This document shows, in pieces, positions 5,162-9,578 of a stretch of DNA of 9,578 nt. The position numbers were made by a program, and so were the translations under genes. Source of the stretch: Micrococcales bacterium (GTDB lineage: Bacteria; Actinomycetota; Actinomycetes; S36-B12; UBA10799). Where the stretch lies: contig JAHEXM010000042.1 of NCBI GenBank assembly GCA_023252115.1, forward strand, positions 1 to 9,578, read 5' to 3'. The notes under the pieces are model-generated. The model ran no database searches and was not told where the DNA came from. It saw only the letters and a program-made list of their open reading frames with translations. Positions within the stretch are counted from its first letter, which is position 1. Every line of letters begins with the position of its first letter.

Positions 5162-6739
5162 ATGTCGGTGGCGCGGGTCTTTAGCGCGACAGTCATCGGT
5201 GTGCGTGCGCATGTGATCGAAGTTGAAGCACACATGGCGTCGGGATTGCCAGCACTAACTATCGTTGGGCTCGGAGACACCGTTGTTTCTCAAGCACGTG
5301 ATCGAGTCCGTGCAGCAATTATCAACAGTGGGTTGAAATGGCCGAGTAACAGAATCACTGTCGGCCTAAGTCCTGCTGAACTCCATAAACGCGGATCCGG
5401 ATTGGACCTAGCGATCGCATTGGCCATTCTCGCGGCGGACTCGCAGCTCCCGCGTGACACATTGGCTGGCCTAGTGGCAATTGGCGAGTTAGGGCTCGAC
5501 GGTCGTATTCGCCCGGTGGCGGGAGCCCTGGCCGCGGCCTTGGCGATTCGCACCAGCAACTTGAGCAATGTGGCAACTGGAACTGCCGATGCAGGGCAGA
5601 TGTCTTTGGTTCCAACTCTGGACGTAGCCTCCGTCGCGAGTTTGGCCCACTGCGTTGCACGGCTGCGCGGCGAACAAGAACCTGATCCAATCGATGGGCC
5701 GTCAATGCTGGATGCCGCCGACACCGGTGGTGCGCGAAGTTCGTCGGTCGGACTGGCTCCAAGGAATGCTGGTGACCTGCGCGATGTTCGCGGCCAAGAT
5801 CGGGCGAAGCAGGCGCTCGAGGTTGCAGCCGCGGGCGGGCACCATGTCGCACTGTTTGGTCGGGCCGGGGTCGGGAAGACGCTTCTCGCTGAACGCATGA
5901 TCGACTTGTTGCCTGACCTTGATGATGACGCCGCGCTTGAGGTCACTGCTATTCATCAACTTGCGGGTCGTCATCGGGGTTTAGGTGGACTCGTGCGTCG
6001 TCCGTCATGGCTGGCGCCCCATCACAGTGCAACCAGAGCTGCCATCGTCGGTGGTGGTAGCGCTGATAAACCATCAATCGGCGTGGCGTCCCTTGCGCAT
6101 CGCGGTGTCCTGTTTCTTGATGAAGCAGCAGAATTTGAGCCGTCAGTTGTTGATTCATTGCGGGAACCGATGGAGTCAGGCGAAGTGACGGTGGCGCGAA
6201 CCGGATCGCGAATGACGTACCCGGCGCGCTTTCAGTTGGTATTGGCGACCAACCCGTGTCCATGCGGCAATGCATTGGATACGGATCGCAGCGCATTGTG
6301 CAGTTGTACTCCACATCAACGTCGACGCTACCTTGGTCGGCTTTCGGGTCCGTTGCTCGATCGTCTCGATATTCGAATCGTCATGACAAAACCGACGTTC
6401 GCAGAACTGTCCCGATCACGCCAAGATGCGGAGTCAACGGATGAAGTCGCTGCCCGAGTTGCACTTGCGCGGACGTTAGCTGCAGAACGATTGCGTGACA
6501 CACCTTGGCCCGTGACATCAGCTGTGCCGCCGGAGTACATCCGCGCAAACTGGCCGTTGTCGTTATCGAGTAGTCGTAGGTTGGATCAAGCGTGTGGAGG
6601 TGACAGCTTGCGTGGCCGAGATCGCATCTTGCGCGTCGCATGGACCGTCGCCGATCTAGCTGGGCACGGAGAACCAACTAGTGCAGATGTTGACTTGGCA
6701 TTCGACTTTCGTTCGAGTGTGCAGTCATGGGCAGCGTGA
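5162..6739 (+). CDS. comM: YifB/ComM-family AAA+ ATPase (Mg chelatase-like)
   Basis: This 525-residue protein is of the ComM type. In Vibrio, ComM is a hexameric helicase that promotes branch migration during transformation. The N-terminal ChlI-like domain spans about 1-170 (VGLSPAELHKRGSGLDLAIAL at 67-87). A linker leads to the AAA+ domain (200-405): Walker A GRAGVGKT (233-240), Walker B VLFLDE (316-321) and Arg401 in GPLLDRLDIR. Four cysteines in NPCPCG and CSCTP (366, 368, 380, 382) are typical of the family. The C-terminal Mg_chelatase_2 part follows to the end. Walker A has RAG where the family usually has PPG, and Walker B is followed by AAEF rather than LPEF; the key Lys239, Thr240, Asp320 and Glu321 are intact. 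The ribosome site GGAG is at 5155-5158. It overlaps dprA by 13 nt. Confidence 0.95.
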   Translation: MSVARVFSATVIGVRAHVIEVEAHMASGLPALTIVGLGDTVVSQARDRVRAAIINSGLKWPSNRITVGLSPAELHKRGSGLDLAIALAILAADSQLPRDTLAGLVAIGELGLDGRIRPVAGALAAALAIRTSNLSNVATGTADAGQMSLVPTLDVASVASLAHCVARLRGEQEPDPIDGPSMLDAADTGGARSSSVGLAPRNAGDLRDVRGQDRAKQALEVAAAGGHHVALFGRAGVGKTLLAERMIDLLPDLDDDAALEVTAIHQLAGRHRGLGGLVRRPSWLAPHHSATRAAIVGGGSADKPSIGVASLAHRGVLFLDEAAEFEPSVVDSLREPMESGEVTVARTGSRMTYPARFQLVLATNPCPCGNALDTDRSALCSCTPHQRRRYLGRLSGPLLDRLDIRIVMTKPTFAELSRSRQDAESTDEVAARVALARTLAAERLRDTPWPVTSAVPPEYIRANWPLSLSSSRRLDQACGGDSLRGRDRILRVAWTVADLAGHGEPTSADVDLAFDFRSSVQSWAA

Positions 6740-7674
6740 CTTCAGTGCCAACTCGTTCACTTGACACCGACGAGTTCGCACGCCTGACGATCTCGAGACT
6801 CTTCGAACCCGGAGATCGAATGATCGGCCGCCTCGTCCAGCAGCGAGGTGCCAACAATACGTTGCGTGCATTGGAGGCCGGTTCGCTCAGCATGGCGACT
6901 AAGGCGAACGGAATCCCCACGGCGGCGGAAATCCACCAAGCACAACGCGAGGCCGAGAACGAAATCGTTCTTGCTGACAAACTCGGAATCGGGTTCGTTG
7001 CTCCGGGTGCTCGCGAATGGCCGACTCAGCTTGACGACTTGGGCGCGGGCGCGCCACTGATCCTGCGAGTTAGCGGCGCAATTGACATGCGGATCGCCGC
7101 ATCGCAAAGCGTGGCAATTGTTGGAGCGCGAGCATGCACTCGTTACGGAGTGAGTGTGGCGGACGGCATCGCTGCGTACTTGGCAATTAATGGTTGGTGC
7201 ATCGTGTCCGGCGGAGCATTCGGCATCGACGCTGCCGCTCATCTTGGCGCGTTAGCTGTCGGGGGCGTGTCCATCGGAGTGTCAGCAGGAGGGGCTGATC
7301 TTGCTTTGCCGAGGGCGCACGAAGTCTTGTACTCGCGGTTACGCGAATCCGGGGCAATCGTCAGCGAAGTGCCGTTGGGATCACACCCGACTAAATCGCG
7401 ATTCCTAGTGCGCAACCGATTGATTGCTGCGCTCGCCAGGGCAGTTGTCGTGGTTGAAGCGGCGGCACGATCCGGAGCGCGTTCGACAGTGAGTGAAGCG
7501 CACCAATTGAATCGCGTTGTGGCGGCAGTTCCTGGTCCGGTGACGTCGGCAGCGTCCGTCAGTTGCCATCAACTCATTCGTGATGGTGGCGCTGTGTTGG
7601 TTACTAGCGGTGAAGAGGTCGAAGAACTCGTTCGGCCGATTGGGGGATACCCCTATCAAGCAAAATTGTTGTAA
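6727..7674 (+). CDS. dprA: DNA processing protein DprA (Smf), short form
   Basis: DprA binds incoming single-stranded DNA and loads RecA during natural transformation; the gene is also kept in bacteria not known to be competent. The Rossmann-like core is clear: VAIVGARACTRYG (129-141), SGGAFGIDAAAHLGAL (161-176), FLVRNRLIAAL (226-236), VVVEAAARSGARSTVSEA (241-258) and AAVPGPVTS (266-274). An N-terminal segment of about 110 residues, helical and SAM-like in relatives, precedes it. At 315 residues it stops about 16 residues after EELVRPIG and has no C-terminal winged-helix (DML1-like) domain, so it is shorter than many DprA proteins. ATG 6727 overlaps comM by 13 nt with no strong ribosome site, suggesting coupling. 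The stop is TAA at 7672-7674. Confidence 0.94.
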   Translation: MGSVTSVPTRSLDTDEFARLTISRLFEPGDRMIGRLVQQRGANNTLRALEAGSLSMATKANGIPTAAEIHQAQREAENEIVLADKLGIGFVAPGAREWPTQLDDLGAGAPLILRVSGAIDMRIAASQSVAIVGARACTRYGVSVADGIAAYLAINGWCIVSGGAFGIDAAAHLGALAVGGVSIGVSAGGADLALPRAHEVLYSRLRESGAIVSEVPLGSHPTKSRFLVRNRLIAALARAVVVVEAAARSGARSTVSEAHQLNRVVAAVPGPVTSAASVSCHQLIRDGGAVLVTSGEEVEELVRPIGGYPYQAKLL

Positions 7675-7701
7675 TTTGTAGTTCTTACGGCTCGCATGAC
7701 T

Positions 7702-7720
7702 ACCGGGTTCGGCGCCCGGT
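7702..7720 (+). terminator. GC-rich hairpin after dprA, candidate terminator
   Basis: ACCGGG (7702-7707) pairs perfectly with CCCGGT (7715-7720) over a 7-nt loop, 27 nt after the dprA stop. Only two further T residues follow, so termination would be weak. If real, it places the end of the yraN-comM-dprA transcript here and makes an xerC start at ATG 7696 unlikely. Confidence 0.35.
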
Positions 7721-7755
7721 TTGACGCCGGAAGAATTGAGGGGCAGCGTGGCAGT

Positions 7756-7926
7756 GTGAGCCCGACCAGGTCGACTGAAACTCGCGATGCGGATCTCCGT
7801 GATGTGCAGTTGTAGTCGCCCAAATGGATCACCGCCATCGAGGGTTTCGAAAACCACTTACGCTATGAACGCGGCCTTAGTCCGCACACTGTTCGGGCCT
7901 ATGGCACCGATATTCGAAGTCTGGCG
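7756..7926 (+). other. upstream xerC coding-like segment broken by in-frame TAG at 7813-7815
   Basis: In the xerC frame, translation from 7816 up to ATG 7927 reads SPKWITAIEG, then FENHLRYERGLSPHTVRAY and GTDIRSLA, which is the typical first helix of a XerC core-binding domain. No ATG, GTG or TTG lies in this stretch; the codon before it (7813-7815) is TAG. Upstream of the TAG the frame stays open back to GTG 7756 and ATG 7696. The only nearby ATG (7824) is one base out of frame, close to where mycobacterial XerC would begin. Possible explanations are a nonsense mutation, a 1-nt indel after 7824, a rare start codon (ATC 7828 or 7837, CTG 7921) or readthrough. Confidence 0.6.
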
Positions 7927-8739
7927 ATGCACGCAGTCGGGCGGGGACGCCTGGACCCTGCCGAACTTGATCTGCCTGAGCTCCGAAGCTGGTTAGCTTC
8001 GCTGGACCGGCTCGGCTCGTCGAGGTCAACAGTGGCCAGGCGCGCAGCATCGGCCCGCAGCTTCTGCTCGTGGGCTCAGCGAACGCACATTTTCGTTGGC
8101 GCAGATCCCAGTGCAAGGCTTGCTAGTCCGCGGGTTGGGCGCACTTTGCCGTCGATTCTGAAGGTTGACCAGGCTCGCGATTTATTAGACAGCTTGGCAT
8201 CAGCGGCAAAAATCGCCGACCAGAATCACCGGCCGATTGCGCTTCGCGATCACGCGATGCTCGAAGTGCTGTATGCGACCGGCATTCGCGTTTCGGAGTT
8301 GTGTGGACTCGATCTCAATGATGTTGATCAGGATCGATTCACGCTGCGTGTCTTGGGCAAGGGTTCGAAGGAACGAAGCGTTCCGTTTGGTCGACCGGCG
8401 GCGCGTGCTTTGAATTCGTGGATTTCTGAAGGGCGATCCAAGCTCGCTATGGCGAACTCTGGGGGTGCTCTTTTCCTTGGCCATCGCGGGAACAGAGTCG
8501 ACGCTCGGGTGGTTCGAACTGTTGTGACTCGAAATTCCGATGCTGTTGATGATTCTCCACACATGACGCCACACGGCATCCGCCATTCGGCCGCGACTCA
8601 TGTCCTTGAAGGTGGAGCTGATCTGCGAACTGTCCAAGAACTGCTTGGTCACGCTACTCTCGCAACGACGCAGATTTATACCCACGTTTCCGTCGAACGG
8701 TTGAGGTCGGTGTATGAGCAGGCACACCCACGCGCATGA
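7927..8739 (+). CDS. xerC: tyrosine recombinase XerC
   Basis: XerC with XerD resolves chromosome dimers at dif. From ATG 7927 there are 270 residues. The catalytic domain is complete: Arg121 in ATGIRVSEL, Lys145 in LGKGSKER, His216 and Arg219 in [11 protein letters not shown], His242 in ELLGHATL and the nucleophile Tyr251 in TTQIYTHVS. The C-terminus (YEQAHPRA) matches actinobacterial XerC closely. The core-binding domain is recognisable from [11 protein letters not shown], but ATG 7927 begins after its first helix. Family-like sequence continues upstream to about 7837, so the true N-terminus is about 30 residues longer than this start and its initiation site is unclear. It could be annotated as a 5'-damaged gene. 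The end overlaps whiG by 26 nt. Confidence 0.9.
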   Translation: MHAVGRGRLDPAELDLPELRSWLASLDRLGSSRSTVARRAASARSFCSWAQRTHIFVGADPSARLASPRVGRTLPSILKVDQARDLLDSLASAAKIADQNHRPIALRDHAMLEVLYATGIRVSELCGLDLNDVDQDRFTLRVLGKGSKERSVPFGRPAARALNSWISEGRSKLAMANSGGALFLGHRGNRVDARVVRTVVTRNSDAVDDSPHMTPHGIRHSAATHVLEGGADLRTVQELLGHATLATTQIYTHVSVERLRSVYEQAHPRA

Positions 8740-9578
8740 CGCCGTGGTGACCGATGCCGACACGGCATCCGTCACCAGCGGTGTTCGCGGAGTGGAAGCA
8801 ACCGAGGATGACCTCGTTGCCGAAGTGATGCCTGACCCTCGCACGCCGTCGATCGAAACAATCGAGATCGATCCGCCGATCGTCGATCATGAAGTGCCGA
8901 CTCGGCGAAGTCGGACTCGCAAGAGCAACAAGCCACAAGATCCTGAGGCCGACGCGGCGCTCATGAAGTTGTGGCAAGAATTCAAACAAACCGATGCGCT
9001 TGAACTTCGTGAGCGATTGATCCTTCACTATTCACCGCTGGTGAAATATGTCGCCGGTCGTGTTGGTGTCGGGTTGCCCAGCAACATCGACCAGGCCGAC
9101 TTGGTGTCATACGGAATTTTTGGCCTTATCGATGCGATCGAAAAATACGACCTCTCACGTGCCATCAAGTTCGAGACCTATGCCATCAACCGTATTCGCG
9201 GCGCCATTATTGATGAGCTCAGAAGTATCGATTGGATTCCGCGTTCGATTCGAACCAAGGCTCGTGAGATCGAACGCGCGTACTCATCTTTGGAAGCAAG
9301 ATTGCAGCGCTCGGCGACCGAAGAAGAAGTTGCGGCGGAACTTGGCGTTTCGATCGAGGCCCTGCATAAGACCTTCAGCCAAGTTTCATTCGTCAACGTT
9401 GTTGCGCTCGATGAACTCCTACATATCGGTGGCGAACGCGGTGACAAGGTCACTCTCGGCGAGACGCTTGTTGATCCGAAAGCCGAGGATCCCGTATCTG
9501 CTTTCGAAAGTGAAGAGACTCGATACATCCTCGCCGATTCAGTTGCGACATTGCCAGAGCGCGAAAAGATCGTCGTCA
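8714..9578 (+). CDS. whiG: FliA/WhiG-type RNA polymerase sigma factor, 3' end outside window
   Basis: This sigma-70 group 3 factor is open to the window edge (288 residues). It has region 1.2/2 ([20 protein letters not shown] from residue 102), the core-binding and -10-recognition part ([39 protein letters not shown]) and region 3 ([23 protein letters not shown]). Region 4 is cut after LPEREKIVV. It matches Streptomyces WhiG, which directs the sporulation cascade and lies in the same place just before rpsB; FliA homologues drive flagellar genes. ATG 8714 has GAGG at 8703-8706 and overlaps xerC by 26 nt. This start gives an 83-residue N-terminal extension, acidic and then basic ([10 protein letters not shown] near 64-73), before MKLW. 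ATG 8963 is a possible shorter start. Whether it controls sporulation or motility cannot be read here. Confidence 0.93.
   Translation, partial: MSRHTHAHDAVVTDADTASVTSGVRGVEATEDDLVAEVMPDPRTPSIETIEIDPPIVDHEVPTRRSRTRKSNKPQDPEADAALMKLWQEFKQTDALELRERLILHYSPLVKYVAGRVGVGLPSNIDQADLVSYGIFGLIDAIEKYDLSRAIKFETYAINRIRGAIIDELRSIDWIPRSIRTKAREIERAYSSLEARLQRSATEEEVAAELGVSIEALHKTFSQVSFVNVVALDELLHIGGERGDKVTLGETLVDPKAEDPVSAFESEETRYILADSVATLPEREKIVV

Noticed and set aside
5290..5946. Long open frame of 218 codons on the minus strand inside comM
   Set aside because: It lies opposite a gene with clear family motifs, its translation is low-complexity Ser/Ala/Arg/Pro, and it matches no family I know; antisense open frames of this kind arise from codon bias.
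7787..7996. Small plus-strand frame of 69 codons upstream of xerC
   Set aside because: It is out of frame with the XerC-like helix encoded in the same bases, and its translation resembles nothing known.
8200..8844. Minus-strand open frame of 214 codons across xerC and the start of whiG
   Set aside because: Opposite two well-supported genes, with no recognisable motif or ribosome site; treated as a shadow.
1..9578. Mobile elements, CRISPR arrays, toxin-antitoxin or phage genes
   Set aside because: I saw no transposase, no regularly spaced repeats and no foreign-looking gene; every plus-strand gene fits the conserved actinobacterial order. xerC here is the chromosomal recombinase by context, not an integrase.

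Overview
This is a conserved actinobacterial housekeeping block, read entirely on the + strand. The order is KH-domain protein, rimM, trmD, rplS, two signal peptidase I genes, rnhB, a DUF2469 gene, yraN, comM, dprA, xerC and a whiG/fliA-type sigma factor. That order (rplS-lepB-rnhB-DUF2469-yraN-comM-dprA, then xerC and whiG upstream of rpsB) is the one known from Streptomyces, mycobacteria and relatives. DUF2469 is itself an actinobacterial family. GC content looks moderate by eye, lower than in Streptomyces, so a lower-GC actinobacterial lineage is likely; the genus cannot be named from this window.

Layout. Positions 1-2050 hold ribosome and tRNA maturation genes: the 3' end of a KH gene (khpA), rimM, trmD, a 149-nt leader that may fold, and rplS. 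Positions 2117-3602 hold two different type I signal peptidases with complete Ser/Lys dyads, separated by one base. Positions 3608-4662 hold RNase HII and the DUF2469 protein. A 121-nt gap with a perfect hairpin follows. Positions 4784-7674 hold yraN (nuclease-fold protein), comM (AAA+ helicase-like) and dprA (ssDNA-binding RecA loader), packed with no gaps. A 252-nt stretch then leads into xerC (tyrosine recombinase with all catalytic residues), and whiG overlaps the xerC end and runs off the window.

Together these genes link translation (RimM, TrmD, L19), protein export (LepB) and DNA processing or recombination (RNase HII, YraN, ComM, DprA, XerC), ending with an alternative sigma factor. 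Most junctions overlap or abut (rimM-trmD, lepB-lepB, rnhB-DUF2469, yraN-comM, comM-dprA, xerC-whiG), which suggests operons with translational coupling.

No mobile element, CRISPR array, RNA gene or new system is visible. The most notable observation is that two conserved genes, rnhB and xerC, each show family-like N-terminal sequence upstream of the first usable in-frame start codon, with an in-frame TAG just before it. At a third place, yraN and comM share one frame separated only by a TAG. TAG is also a normal stop here (trmD, yraN), so lineage-specific 5' damage, unusual starts or assembly error are more likely than recoding, but the coincidence deserves checking.
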